Shown here piece by piece: positions 1 to 11,700 of a stretch of 64,000 nucleotides of DNA; positions within the stretch are counted from its first letter, which is position 1, and each line of letters begins with the position of its first letter. The notes under the pieces were generated by a model. It did not search any database and was not told the DNA's origin. It was given only the letters and a program-made list of their open reading frames with translations. The translations under genes and the position numbers were made by a program. This DNA comes from Ryuthela nishihirai (lineage: Eukaryota; Arthropoda; Arachnida; Araneae; Heptathelidae), in contig JAWZYU010000028.1 in NCBI GenBank assembly GCA_038380435.1, forward strand, positions 45,505,095-45,569,094, given 5' to 3'.

Positions 1-823
1 CGGGAGGCTACCATCTGTCTCCCAACAGCTGTTGCAATGGGTCCCTTCCCCAACCTTCTCTGAGCCTTCGGGGTCCATGTGACCTGGCCATTTAGCCCAT
101 AGTGTGCAAAAAAGTGCCGCTCAGAGGTAAAACAACCCAACGTTAAAGAACACACTGAATGGCCCTGACGGGAGGCTACCATCTGTCTCCCAGCAGTTGT
201 TCCAGTGGGTCCCTTCTCCAACCTTCTCTGAGCCTTCGGGGTCCATGTGACCTGGCCATTTAGACGATGGTGTGCAAAAAAGTGCCGCTCAGAGGTAAAA
301 CAACCCAACGTTAAAGAACACACTGAATGACCTTGACGGGAGGCTACCATCTGTCTCCCAACAGCTGTTCCAGTGGGTCCCTTCCTCAACCTTCTCTGAA
401 CCTTCGGGGTCCATGTGACCTGGCCATTTAGACCATGGTGTGCAAAATAGTGCCGCTCAGAGGTAAAACAACCCAACGTTAAAGAACACACTGAATGACC
501 TTGACGGGAGGCTACCATCTGTCTCCCAACAGCTGTTCCAGTGGGTCCCTTCCTCAACCTTCTCTGAACCTTCGGGGTCCATGTGACCTGGCCATTTAGA
601 CCATGGTGTGCAAAATAGTGCCGCTCAGAGGTAAAACAACCCAACGTTAAAGAACACACTGAATGACCTTGACGGGAGGCTACCATCTGTCTCCCAACAG
701 CTGTTCCAGTGGGTCCCTTCCTCAACCTTCTCTGAACCTTCGGGGTCCATGTGACCTGGCCATTTAGCCCATGGTGTGCAGAAAAGCCCCACTCAGAGGT
801 AAAACAACCCAACCCAACTCAAC
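1..823 (+). repeat. SINE-A 3' modules in tandem (about 5 copies)
   Basis: Five head-to-tail copies of the SINE-A 3' module, the first cut by the window edge. Module starts (GTTAAAG) fall at 142, 310, 478 and 646, a strict 168-bp period. The modules at 310 and 478 look identical, including the unusual GCAAAATAGTG variant, so the array has probably been homogenised or recently expanded. It ends in AACCCAACTCAAC. No head is visible; it may lie left of the window. Confidence 0.9.
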
Positions 824-850
824 TTATAGTTTCATGTTTATGTGTCCTAT

Positions 851-1132
851 GCCGGGCGAGGGCAATCAATATCGCACCAGGCCCTTAATTTGCATTTTCC
901 TGGTTTGAGTTCGAACTGTGCCAGGTTCGAAATTGATCTCTGCTAAACCCCACCCTACGGTCACACGGAAATGGAAGAATTCTAAATAATCTTGTTCTTA
1001 ATAAATTAAGCCATGGCTCCTTGTGCTGCTGGAGAGCCATACCCTGTGTGCGTTAAAGAACATTCTGGATGGCCTTGACGGGAGGATACCATGTATCTCC
1101 TAAGAGCTGTCCAGTGGGTTCCCAACCTTCTC
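851..1132 (+). repeat. old diverged SINE-A remnant
   Basis: Recognisable by order: a degraded tRNA-like head, a B-box-like GGTTCGAAATTG, a core with AAGCCATGGCTCC and GAGAGCCATACCCTG, and the start of the 3' module. It breaks off inside the module where the next SINE-A begins. It is more diverged than its neighbours, so it is an older insertion. Confidence 0.75.
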
Positions 1133-1608
1133 GGGGCGGGGGTGGCTCAGTTGGTAGCGCGCCAGGCTCGTAATCTGTAGTTCCCAGGTTCGAGTCCCAG
1201 CTGGGTGAGCGTTGAGATTTATCTCCGCAAAATTCCCCGCCCTGCCCACGGTCAGTAGGGGACACTGATGGACCTGGAAAAGCTGTCGTCCGTCGGATGG
1301 GACGTTAAGCCGTGGCCCCGTGTGCGGGAGAGCCATACCCTGTGCACGTTAAAGAACACGCTGGATGGCCTTGACGGGAGGCTACCATCTGTCTCCCAAC
1401 AGCTCTTCCAGTGGGTCTCCTCCTCCAACCTTCTCTGAGCCTTCGGGGTCCATGTGACCGGCCATTTAGCCCATGGTGTGCAAAAAAGTGCCGCTCAGAG
1501 GTAACACAACCCAACCCAACCTTCTCTGAGCCCTCAGGGGTCTTTGTGACCTGGCCATTTAGTCTATGGTGTGCCAAAAAGTGCCGCTCACAGGTTAAAC
1601 AACCCAAC
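1133..1608 (+). repeat. SINE-A, full length plus partial extra module
   Basis: Head, core and one complete 3' module, followed by a partial second module that starts within the module at AACCTTCTCTGAGCC. The junction here is CCCAACCCAACC|TTCTCTG, unlike the usual CCCAAC|GTTAAAG. It was probably made by slippage between AACC runs. It ends in AACAACCCAAC. Confidence 0.85.
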
Positions 1609-1797
1609 GCGTTTGAGTTCGTTGTATCTACATTGAGATTTTCTCCGGTAATCCTTCTATCGGTGAGAAAGGAGCACCAGAAGTTATTTTTTTCTTAATT
1701 TTAAGTGGCTTAAAGCTAGTTGCCCATTCTTTTTATTTTCACAATTTCTTAAAACCCAGATTTATTAAGAACAAGAACAAAAAACTATGTAAAAAAA
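1609..1797. other. unique AT-rich spacer
   Basis: Short unique DNA between two SINE-A copies. No gene or repeat recognised. Confidence 0.6.
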
Positions 1798-1808
1798 CCT
1801 AAATAAGA

Positions 1809-2190
1809 GGGGCGGGGGTGCTTAGTAGGTAGCGCGCCAAGCTCGTAATCTGCAGTTTCCAGGTTCGAGTCCCAGTTGTGTTAGCGTTGAGATTTATCTC
1901 CGCAAAATTCCCCGCCCTGCCCACGGTCAGTAGGGGACACTGATGGACTTGGAAAAGCTGTCGTCCGTCGGATAGGACTTTAAGCCGTGGCTCCGTGTGC
2001 GGGAGAGCCATACCCTGTGCACGTTAAAGAATACGCTGGATGGCCTTGACGAGACGCTACCATCTGTCTCCCAACAGCTGTTCCAGTGGGTCCCTGTTCC
2101 AACGTTCTCTGAGCCTTCGGGGTCCATATGACCTGGCCATTTAGCACATGGTGTGCAAAAAAGTGCCGCTCAGAGGTAAAATAATCCAAC
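1809..2190 (+). repeat. SINE-A, single module, with TSD
   Basis: A complete head-core-module copy. It is flanked by the direct repeat ACCTAAATAAGA (1797-1808 and 2189-2200), which fixes the insertion boundaries. The A box is mutated (GCTTAGTAGG). Confidence 0.9.
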
Positions 2191-2200
2191 CTAAATAAGA

Positions 2201-3468
2201 ACCTCTGCATCTTATCTGAAAAATGAAGAAAATACCCAATAATCCTACGCAAAAAAAAAATATATATTTATGCGAAGGTTGATCTGTATTCTTGGTATTT
2301 TGCAATTCCCAATAATTTACATTGCGTAACAGGGGGAAAAAAAGCCAAGAAAAAAGAAAGTAGATTTCTTTAAAGAAGCATCACTTTATTATCTTAGAAT
2401 AACTAAAGTGAAAAAAGGATGAATGGACCAAAATAAATTCTTTTTTTGTTAATAAAATAAAACGAGAATCTTTTCACATAAACGCTGAAAACGATTCAAC
2501 ATCTAACCACGGAAAAATTAATTGAAGATTTCTACAGAGAAATCCAAAATTCACCTCTTTTCTCTCTCTCTTCTATTTCGGAAAAAAAAAAGCATTAAAA
2601 ATTTATTAATTAAGGCGAAAAAATGAAGTAAATGGTAAGATTAATTGTCACTTATGGAAGAAAGAGATTTCGAAAAGGCGGTCGTTTCCATAGCAACGAA
2701 ATACGAACAATGATTCGTTTTATTATTTTTTTTTCTTCAAATAGTTGTTCTAATAGTGTTTCTGTTATTCGTCGACCAAACCTTGAGCTTCCACATCAAA
2801 TAAAAAAAGAAGTCTTTTATTATTTTTTTTCTTAGCAATTAGTGAATAAAGAGATAAAAAAAAAGTATTTGAAAAAAAAAAATAACGATTTTTTTTTTAT
2901 TCGTTTTGAAAGTTCCACTTTTCTATTATTATTCCGAGATTAACGACTTGAACGAATATTTTGCGACTGGCAATTCATTAGAAGTGACGTAGACGCGTTT
3001 ATTGTTGATATTCTTTTTTCCAAGAAAATCAGACGATAATAGTTTAGCATTCGTGTGAATTTTGTTTTTTCTTTCGGTTGTTTTTCCTTTTCTTTCAGTG
3101 ATTACAATTAGTTACCTGAAGTTTTGCAAATTATTTGGAACAATGGTTTTTAAAAGTTTGCGGGAGAGGTGGAAGTATCTTTTGATGGCCTTTGTTTTGA
3201 ATGACCATTGTTTTGAATCATTTTCTTTTTCTGTGGCTGATGATTGAAGATTTCACCAGAAGTGAGAGATGGAGTTTGTAGCGTAGCCGGATGCAAAAGA
3301 GGGGTGAACAATGAGTTTAAATTCCCCCCCCCCCCGGCGAAATTGCATTTTTAAGAAACTGTTATTTCTTGAATGTACATTAAGAAGATTTCTATGTCTC
3401 CAACATTAGTTTGGTTTCTGGTATTATTCCTTATTTATGAAATGCAGCCTCAGAAGCCAAAACAACTA
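2201..3468. other. unique AT-rich DNA
   Basis: Homopolymer-rich unique sequence with a C run near 3327. Only short open frames with no recognisable domain. Nothing supported. Confidence 0.6.
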
Positions 3469-3710
3469 TAATATAATAAATAATATATTATAACATATAT
3501 TAATATATATTATAATATATAATATGTTATAATATAATAATATATATTATAATATATAGTATATTATAATATATAATATGCTATAATATAATAATTTATA
3601 TTGTAATATATAATATATTAGATGATTTTTTATATAGTATATTAGATAATTTTTATATAATATAATAAATAATATATTATAATATAAATAATATATTATA
3701 ATATAATATG
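3469..3710. repeat. AT-only simple repeat
   Basis: About 240 bp of almost pure A and T, built from TATAATATA-like words that can pair with themselves on either strand. A low-complexity microsatellite expansion. Confidence 0.85.
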
Positions 3711-3968
3711 TAACCTATAACAGCGTAACGGCAAAGCATTAATATTAATTGATCAACAAAAACATTAATAGCAGCAACTAGAACAGCAACCACAGCAACA
3801 ACCAGGGCCGGATCTAGGGGGGCGGGGGGGCAAGAGGGCAATGCCCCCACCCCCTTCAGAATGCGAGTAAAGGTAAAAGAGGCAATAAATTATTAAACTT
3901 ATTTATATTTCATGTATCTTTCAAGAAATTTTTTAAAACCCCGTAGAGTCGAGGGGGAAATGTTATAC
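3711..3968. other. unique spacer with possible transposon end
   Basis: Contains a GCCGGATCTAGG motif followed by a G run and a GGGCAATGCCCCCACCCC stretch near 3806-3855. This resembles the ends of some hAT-like elements, but no partner end was found. Left as a weak observation. Confidence 0.25.
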
Positions 3969-4783
3969 TCCACAAAAACTCCCCCTCGGCCAGTAGGGAA
4001 CACCGATGATATTGAAAAAGCCGCAGGTACGTTTGATGAGACGTTAAGCCGTGGCCCCGTGTGCGGGTTGGGTTGGTTTTTTTTCCTCTGAGCGGCACTG
4101 TTTTGTACACCATGGGCTAAATGGCCAGGTCACATGGACCCCGAAGTCTCAGAGAAGGTTGGGGGTAGGGGACTCACTGGAACAGCTGTTGGAAGACAGA
4201 TAGTAATCTCCCGTCAAGGCCATCCAGCGTGTTCTTTAACGTTGGGTTGTTTTACCTCTGAGCGGCACTTTTTTGCACACCATGGGCTAAATGGCCAGGT
4301 CACATGGACCCCGAAGTCTCAGAGAAGGTTGGGGGTAGGGGACCCACTGGAACAGCTGTTGGGAGACTGATGGTAGCCTCCCGTCAAGGCCATCCACTGT
4401 GTTCTTTAACGTTGGGTTGTTTAACCTCTGAGCGGCACGTTTTTGCACACCATGGGCTAAATGGCCAGGTCACAAAGACTCCGAAGGCTCAGAGAAGGTT
4501 GGGGGAGGGGACCCACTGGAACAGCTGTTGGGAGACAGATAAATAGCCTACCATCAAGGCCATCCAGCTTGTTCTTTAACGTGCACAGGGTATGCCGTGT
4601 GCGGGAGAGCCATACACTGTGCACATTAAAGAACACACTGGATGATCTTGACGGGTATCTGCCATCTCTCTCCCAACAGTTATCCATTGGGTTCATTCTC
4701 TGAGTCTTCGGGATCCTTGTGACATGGCCATTTAGCTCATTGTGTGCAAAAAAAAAAAGTGCGCTCAGAGGTAAAACAACCGA
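3969..4783 (+). repeat. older SINE-A split by an antisense SINE-A
   Basis: Core sequence at 3969-4067 stops at CCGTGTGCGGG and resumes at 4595 with the same 11 bases, running through one 3' module to about 4783. The bases between are a later insertion. Its head is missing or unrecognisable. Confidence 0.85.
4068..4594 (-). repeat. 5'-truncated SINE-A with 3 modules, nested
   Basis: Antisense insertion made only of three 3' modules and a few core bases, with module boundaries near 4240 and 4410. It is flanked by an exact 11-bp TSD (CCGTGTGCGGG, 4057-4067 and 4595-4605). It is truncated just upstream of the first module. Confidence 0.9.
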
Positions 4784-6477
4784 TTACTCGTATTAGCAAA
4801 ATTTCACAATCCACTGTGTGTATTATATTTGCGTTAACTTCATATTCTCTTATTAGAATTCTCCAGGGAGGGAAGGAATTTTCTCCTTTCTTCGCCTTCC
4901 TCCCATCTCAGATTATGATCCAGCGTTTGAACGTAATGTTCATTAAATCAATTAAATTTCGCGGCACAAATTTGTAAATGCGAAGCTGATATATTGTTCG
5001 GAAAGAAGTTTCCGTCGCCATCTGATGGCGAAAAAAAGAAAATGTTTGAAATCCTTACCAAGTTACAAATCTATCTTTTCCCTCCTCCATCACTATCATC
5101 AACATCCTCTTATTTTCCGTTATCCTCTCCTTAGAAGAAGTACGAATGATTAAATCGCCACTAAGAGAGAGACGACGTTAAGAAAGAATAATCAGAAATG
5201 AAATAAAAAAGGACGTCAACGAAAAATTTGTTTTTCAACGCGACTTTTATCGCTTCAGCGACTTCATCCTGGAGACCAACATAGGAACGAGGGGATCTGC
5301 TGGAACTGACTGCAATTCCTTGCTCATTAAGAACAACAAAGGAAAGAAAAACCCAACTGCAATCCTTACAACACTCGGTGCAACACGTATCTCGAATCTT
5401 TCTAATTGGAAATATCTCTTTCTCAACTTTGTGATCAACGTATTACTACTCTTCTTCCATGGTACGTAGTCTTTTCTTTTTTTTTATCTCTACATCATCC
5501 TGCTTTACCCCTTTCGAATTTTCCTTCGGAAAATTAAAACCGACGTACAATGAGGACAAAGGCAACAGTCGATTTAACATGCATGACGTTTCTGGAGGTT
5601 TGTCTCGCACTTTCGTACCATTTCGTTTTGTTTCTCTCTTCTCTCTCTCACCGCAAATATTAAATACAGATTATCTGGCTCGAAAAGAGAAACGTTAGAG
5701 AGCGAGGCGGCGAGGATGGACGACGAGGAAAGTTGTTGTTTGAGGGGAGGGCGGATAGGAAACGAAAAATCGGCTTCGGCAACGACGGTGCATAATTAAT
5801 TATGCAAATGACTCTCATCTCGCGCTGGTGACCCACCCCATCATTACTCCTCCTCCTCTCTTTCTCTGCCCTCCAAACTCATCCACCCTACTCTTACTGT
5901 TTCGCACACGCGCGCCTCCTTCTCTTCTGATTCCCGCTAGATCAGAATTCTCTGAGAGATTCTCATAGCAAGGGTGCATGGCCACACAGGAAGAGGTTTT
6001 GGCGTTGGGAAAGTTTTCAAATTTAACTGGCGATAGAATACGAAGTGGTGGTGGCTTAATCGAAAATTGGAGCGTGTGTAGTTGTTGTACACGAATCAGC
6101 TTTCTTGTGAGGTCCATCTTCGTTTCGTTGGTCGTGTTTTTTGTTTCCAGACCCTAGATAGTCTAGATGTAACGCTAGAACGTTGTAAACGCTCTTTCTC
6201 TCTCTGTGGGTCCATAGCCTGGGAGAATCTTTTAAGCAATGGAATAATGAGTTTCATCAGAGAAGTGGGGAGCGTATAACTCGGGGCCGATGACAGAAAT
6301 ATGGTTAAATGCAATTATTTGTTGTTTTTTTTTGTTTTCTTTTGGTGCTAATGAATTTATGAAGAGCAGCTTTCGTATTTCGTTGTCAAATCTTCTCTCT
6401 GTATCTGTTCTCTGTTCAGCCACATCTCTCTTGTCTGTCAATCTGTAGGATTTTTTATTACTTCTTTATTTCATCCA
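4784..6477. other. unique DNA, no gene recognised
   Basis: About 1.7 kb of unique sequence, richer in G and C around 5700-5950. It includes an octamer-like ATGCAAAT in an AT palindrome near 5790-5808. Short overlapping open frames on both strands show no domain or repeat similarity. It could hold regulatory DNA, but nothing can be assigned. Confidence 0.5.
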
Positions 6478-6560
6478 CATTGGGTTGTTTTACCTTTGAG
6501 CTCCATTTTTCTACACAATGGCCTAAATATCCAAGTCACAAGGACCCCAAGGGCTCAGCT
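6478..6560 (-). repeat. diverged SINE-A 3' fragment
   Basis: The start of an antisense 3' module (TTGGGTTGTTTTACC) with many substitutions, ending near the GGGCTCAG motif. An old fragment. Confidence 0.65.
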
Positions 6561-6620
6561 AATTTTGACGTAGGAGATACATTACATTAAGTTTGGTTGT
6601 TTCACCTCTAAGCGGCTTTT

Positions 6621-7166
6621 TTGGGTTGTTTTACCTCTGGGCGGCACTTTTTTGCACACCATGGGCTAAATGGCCAGGTCACATGGACCCCGAAGACTCA
6701 GAGAAGGTTTGGGGAGGGGACCTACTGGAACAGCTGTTGGGAGACAGATGGTAGCCTCCCGTCAAGGCCATCCAGCGTGTTCTTTAACGTTGGGTTGTTT
6801 TACCTATGAGCTGCACTTTTTTGCACATAATGGGCTAAATGGCCAGGTCACAAGGACCCCGAAGGCTCAGAGAAGATTGGGAGAGGGGACCCACTGGAAC
6901 AGCTGTTGGGAGACAGATGGTAACCTCCCGTCAAGGCCATCCAGCATGTTCTTTAACGTGCACAGGGTATCGTTCTCCCGCACAAGAGGCCACGGCTTAA
7001 CGTCCCCATCCGATGGACGGCTGCCTTTCCAAGCCCATCGGTGTCCCCTACTGACCGTGGGCAGGGCGAGGAGTTTTGCGGAGATAAGTCTCAACGCTGA
7101 CATAGCTGAGACTCGAACCTGGGAACTGCAGATTACGAGTCTGGCGCGCTACCGACTGAGACCCGC
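6621..7166 (-). repeat. SINE-A with 2 modules, nested
   Basis: A complete antisense copy: two modules (boundary near 6789), core and head. Flanks share CACCTCTAAGCGGC (6603-6616) and CACCCTCTGAGCGGCC (7167 on), an imperfect TSD inside the older SINE-A. Confidence 0.85.
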
Positions 7167-7467
7167 CACCCTCTGAGCGGCCCTTTATTGAACATGATGG
7201 ACTAAATAGCCAGGTCACAAGGACCCCGAGGGCCCATAGAAAGTTGGAGGGTGCACCCACTAGCCATCTATTAGGAGACAGATGGAAAAACACACTGGAT
7301 GTCAAGGCCAACCAGTGTGTTTTTTAACGTGCACAGCGTATGGTTTTCCGCACATGGTGCCACGGCTTTAGGTCGCATCTGATGGACGGCGATTTTTCCA
7401 AGACCGTCAGTGCCCCTTTTTCACCGGACAGGGTTTAACGGAGATATATTTCAATGCTGCTCCAGGT

Positions 7468-7860
7468 GGGGCGGGGGTGGCTCAGTCGGTAGCGCGCCAG
7501 ACTCGTAATCTATACTTCCCAGGTTCGAGTCCCAGCTGGGTCAGCGTTGAGATTTATCTCCGCAAAATTTCCCCGCCCTGCCCACGGTCAGTAGGGGACA
7601 CCGATGGGCTTGAAAAGGCCGCCGTCCGTCGGATGGGACGTTAAGCCGTGGCCCCGTGTGTGGGAGAGCCATACCCAGTGCATGTTAAAGAACACGCTGG
7701 ATGGCCTTGACGGGAGGCTACCATCTGTCTCCCAACAGCTGTTCCAGTGGGTCCCCTCCCCCAACCTTCTCTGAGCCTTCGGGGTCCTTGTGGCCTGGCC
7801 ATTTAGCCCATGGTGTGCAAAAAAGTGCCGCTCAGAGGTAAAACAATCCAATCCAATCTG
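7468..7860 (+). repeat. SINE-A, single module, nested
   Basis: A complete sense copy inserted in the core-head part of an older antisense SINE-A. TSD TCCAGGTGGG at 7461-7470 and TCCAGGTAGG at 7862-7871 (one mismatch). Its 3' tail is AATCCAATCCAAT. Confidence 0.88.
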
Positions 7861-7894
7861 GTCCAGGTAGGACTCGAACCTAGGAACTGCAGAT

Positions 7895-8041
7895 TACTGC
7901 TGGAATTCGATCACGTGATTAAGACTTCAGAGAGTCTCTTTATTATATATGCATATCGTTATTAAATTTATCGGAAAGAATATTTCGATCCGAGGGAGAT
8001 TTCAAACCCAGAATATTTTCCACTTGTCGTTTTCTTTGCCA
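7895..8041. other. unique AT-rich spacer
   Basis: No feature recognised. Confidence 0.5.
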
Positions 8042-8201
8042 CAGTTTTCATTACCAAGTTTCCACAATTATAGTTCTTCGTTGTTAACGATTACTACAGT
8101 CCTCATTACCATGCCTTCACTATTATTACGTTCTTCATTATTAATGACTATCACAGTTTTCATTACCAAGCTTTAACAACTCTTACGTTCTCTATTTTTA
8201 T
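8042..8201. repeat. degenerate 55-bp direct repeat
   Basis: Two and a half diverged units, each starting CAGTTTTCATTACC-like (8042, 8097, 8153), spacing 55-56 bp. The second and third units are duplicated again with the next SINE. Confidence 0.7.
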
Positions 8202-8586
8202 GGGGCGGGGGTGGCTCAGTCGGTAGCGCGCCAGGCTTGTAATCTGTAGTTCCCAGGTTCGAGTCCCAGCTGGGTCAGCGTTGAGATTTATCTCCGTAAA
8301 ATTCCCCCGCCCTGCCCACGGTCAGTAGGGGACACCGATGGGCTTGGAAAGGCCGCCGTCCATCGGATGGGACGTTAAGCCGTGGCTCCGTGTGCGGGAG
8401 AGCCATACACTGTGCACGTTAAAGAACACGCTGGATGACCTTGACGGGAGGCTACCATCTGTCTCCCAACAGCTGTTCCAGTGGGTCCCCTCCCCCAACC
8501 TTCTCCGAGCCTTCGGGGTCCTTGTGACCTGGCCATTTAGCCCATAGTGTGCAAAAAAGTGCCGCTCAGAGGTAAAACAACCCAAC
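8202..8586 (+). repeat. SINE-A copy 1 of the tandem duplication
   Basis: Complete head, core and one module. Differs from its duplicate at several sites. Confidence 0.9.
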
Positions 8587-8687
8587 CCTCATTACCATGC
8601 CTTCACTATTATTACGTTCTTCATTATTAATGACTATCACAGTTTTCATTACCAAGCTTTAACAACTCTTACGTTCTCTATTTTTAT

Positions 8688-9069
8688 GGGGCGGGGGTGG
8701 CTCAGTCGGTAGCGCGCCAGGCTTGTAATCTGTAGTTCCCAGGTTCGAGTCCCAGCTGGGTCAGCGTTGAGATTTATCTCCGCAAAATTCCCGCCCTGCC
8801 CACGGTCAGTAGGGGACACCGATGGGCTTGAAAAGGTCGCCGTCCGTCGGATGGGACGTTAAGCCGTGGCTCCGTGTGCGGGAGAGCCATACACTGTGCA
8901 CGTTAAAGAACACGCTGGATGGCCTTGACGGGAGGCTACCATTTGTCTCCCAACAGCTGTTCTAGTGGGTCCCCTCCCTCAACCTTCTCTGAGCCTTCGG
9001 GTCAATGTGACATGGCCATTTAGCTCATGGTGTGCAAAAAAGTGCCGTTCAGAGGTAAAACAACCCAAC
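8688..9069 (+). repeat. SINE-A copy 2 of the tandem duplication
   Basis: Complete head, core and one module. It is followed by CTCTATTTTTATG, the right-hand TSD. Confidence 0.9.
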
Positions 9070-10115
9070 TCTATTTTTATGTTTTCGACACTCCCCCTTC
9101 CTTACTATACGGACTATATACAGTGATTACAATGATATATATGATTACAATGTGATTACAATGATACAATGATTATATTGCCTGCTACAAACGGTTTACA
9201 CTTTTACACAAATGATACTAGCAGAGCAGGATCCTTCCAAGATCCTTTGTAGCATCACAACGCCTAATAGACAAAAGACACGTTACAATACTGAAAGGCA
9301 GACGCTCCGTGCTCAAGTATCAACGCCCACTATCTCAACCATCCATCTTGTTATGCAGCAATAAACCATTCCCGATGTGATTCACCATCCCACATCCCTC
9401 CTACTCCTCCTAGCTATCCTCCCCATATCTCTTTCAACAAGATGTACAAGACTTAACTATCGGAACAGGAAGAGCAGATCATCATCCTAACTCCTTCCTC
9501 ATCATCTGCAACATCTGCTCGATACAATCTACATATCTCCAGTACCAAATGATTGTGGGGAAGAGCAGTGTCACGAAGAGGGGTTGGATGGGGGGGGGGG
9601 GGGTGATCGGAGATAAGTGTGGGGATGAGAAAGGGAGGGTCGTCGAGAGGAGAGACTGACAGAGCTTGAGGATGAATCACACAACAGAGCCAGTAGGATC
9701 GGCCGTCTTTTACTCGACGACAGAACTGTCTACGATCGGAGATGGACTCTCTTCTAATGGGCTTTTGTGCCTGCATGCCCTCGCGCCTACCTCCCCTCCC
9801 CCTCCCCTCCTCCTCCCGGCTTCTCTTGTTCCATTCTAATCCGTAACCGTATGAGACGTCGTCAGCAATCGGCGTTCCAATCTCATTTTGCGTTTGCAAC
9901 TGGAATGGTTTCGAAATCGATGGAATTTCGTGGATAGCAGATCTCTTTATCATTTTTTTAAATTTCTTTTTCAAATTTTCGTTTCAATCGAGAGTGTGAT
10001 TTAATTTATTGTCCTGTCTCTTGCGTCATCAGTAGACGATTTCACTGATGTCTATGTTATCTTATCACGAAATGATTCTACGAGCGAATGTTTTAATAGA
10101 GAAATAGAACTTATT
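9070..10115. other. unique DNA, no gene recognised
   Basis: Includes a dinucleotide-like ATTACAATGAT stretch near 9120-9180 and a G run near 9591. A 173-codon open frame on the minus strand (9453-9974) crosses the G run and shows no recognisable domain. It is more likely chance. Confidence 0.5.
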
Positions 10116-10128
10116 CCAGCGTCCTTTT

Positions 10129-11700
10129 GGGGCGGGGGTGGCTCAGTCGGTAGCGCGCCAGGCTCGTAATCTGTAGTTCCCAGGTTCGAGTCCCAGCTGG
10201 GTCAGCATTGAGATTTATCTCCGCAAAATTCCCCGCCCTGCCCACGGTCAGTAGGGGACACCGATGGGCTTGGAAAGGCCACCGTCCGTTGGATGGGACG
10301 TTAAGCCGTGGCCCAGTTTGCGGGTGAGCCATACCCTGTACATGTTAAAGAACACACTGAATGGCCTTGACGGGAGGCTACCATCTGTCTCCCAACAGCT
10401 GTTCCAGTGGGTCCCCTCCCCCAACCTTCTCTGAGCCTTCGGGGTCCATGTGACCTGGCCATTTAGCCCATGGTGTGAAAAAAAGTGCCGCTCAGAGGTA
10501 AAACAACCCAACGTTAAAGAACACGCTGGACGGCCTTGACGGGAGGCTACCATCTGTCTCCCAACAGCTGTTCCAGTGGGTCCCCTCCCCCAACCTTCTC
10601 TGAGCCTTCGGGGTCCATGTGACCTGGCCATTTAGCCCATGGTGTGCAAAAAAGTGCCGCTCAGAGGTAAAACAACCCAACGTTAAAGAACACGCTGGAC
10701 GGCCTTGACGGGAGGCTACCATCTGTCTCCCAACAGCTGTTCCAGTGGGTCCCCTCCCCCAACCTTCTCTGAGCCTTCGGGGTCCATGTGACCTGGCCAT
10801 TTAGCCCATGGTGTGCAAAAAAGTGCCGCTCAGAGGTAAAACATCCCAACGTTAAAGAACACAATGGATGGCCTTGACGGGAGGCTACCATCTGTCTCCC
10901 AACAGCTGTTCCAGTGGGTCCCCTCCCCCAACCTTCTCTGAGCCTTCGGGGTCCATGTGACCTGACCATTTAGCCCATGGTGTGCAAAAAAGTGCCGCTC
11001 AGAGGTAAAACAACCCAACGTTAAAGAACACGCTGGACGGCCTTGACGGGAGGCTACCATCTGTCTCCCAACAGCTGTTCCAGTGGGTCCCCTCCCCCAA
11101 CCTTCTCTGAGCCTTCGGGGTCCATGTGACCTGACCATTTAGCCCATGGTGTGCAAAAAAGTGCCGCTCAGAGGTAAAACAACCCAACGTTAAAGAACAC
11201 GCTGGACGGCCTTGACGGGAGGCTACCATCTGTCTCCCAACAGCTGTTCCAGTGGGTCCCCTCCCCCAACCTTCTCTGAGCCTTCGGGGTCCATGTGACT
11301 TGGCCATTTAGCCCATGGTGTGCAAAAAAGTGCCGCTCAGAGGTAAAACAACCCAACGTTAAAGAACACGCTGGACGGCCTTGACGGGAGGCTACCATCT
11401 GTCTCCCAACAGCTGTTCCAGTGGGTCCCCTCCCCCAACCTTCTCTGAGCCTTCGGGGTCCATGTGACCTGACCATTTAGCCCATGGTGTGCAAAAAAGT
11501 GCCGCTCAGAGGTAAAACAACCCAACGTTAAAGAACACGCTGGACGGCCTTGACGGGAGGCTACCATCTGTCTCCCAACAGCTGTTCCAGTGGGTCCCCT
11601 CCCCCAACCTTCTCTGAGCCTTCGGGGTCCATGTGACTTGGCCATTTAGCCCATGGTGTGCAAAAAAGTGCCGCTCATAGGTAAAACAACCCAACCCAAC
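10129..11700 (+). repeat. SINE-A with 8 tandem 3' modules
   Basis: The head carries an intact A box (10139-10150) and B box (10183-10193). The core is followed by eight 3' modules starting at 10343, 10513, 10682, 10851, 11020, 11189, 11358 and 11527, a period of 169 bp. The whole structure is bounded by a 13-bp TSD, CCAGCGTCCTTTT (10116-10128) and CCAGCGTCTTTTT (11701-11713). Modules 5-6 and 7-8 share an alternating pattern (CCTGACC then CTTGGCC), so a 338-bp dimer was duplicated after insertion. Confidence 0.95.

Larger units (their letters stand above)
6594..7894 (-). repeat. old SINE-A broken by two younger SINE-A
   Basis: The old antisense copy survives in three pieces: the 3' tip (about 6594-6620), module plus core (7167-7467), and the B-box part of the head (7861-7894). 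Each gap is filled by a younger SINE-A with duplicated flanks. The tRNA head ends abruptly at GCAGATTAC. Confidence 0.75.
8101..9069 (+). repeat. 486-bp tandem duplication carrying a SINE-A
   Basis: Flank plus SINE-A at 8101-8586 is repeated at 8587-9069. The junction at 8586/8587 joins the SINE 3' tail (AACCCAAC) directly to the second copy of the flank. The TSD ACTCTATTTTTATG-like sequence appears before each SINE and after the second one only. This shows one insertion followed by duplication, not two insertions. Confidence 0.85.

Noticed and set aside
1..823. Telomeric repeat (AACCC units)
   Set aside because: Only two to four pentamers at each SINE tail, not a continuous telomeric tract.
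3797..3860. hAT-type transposon end
   Set aside because: A suggestive GCCGGATCTAGG and C/G-run motif, but no matching second end or 8-bp target duplication was found.
9453..9974. 173-codon minus-strand open frame
   Set aside because: Low-complexity Arg/Gly and Pro stretches created by G runs, no recognisable domain, no splice or repeat support.
10129..10210. Functional tRNA gene at SINE-A heads
   Set aside because: A and B boxes are intact, but the sequence continues into the SINE core, acceptor-stem pairing is poor, and the same head occurs in dozens of copies.
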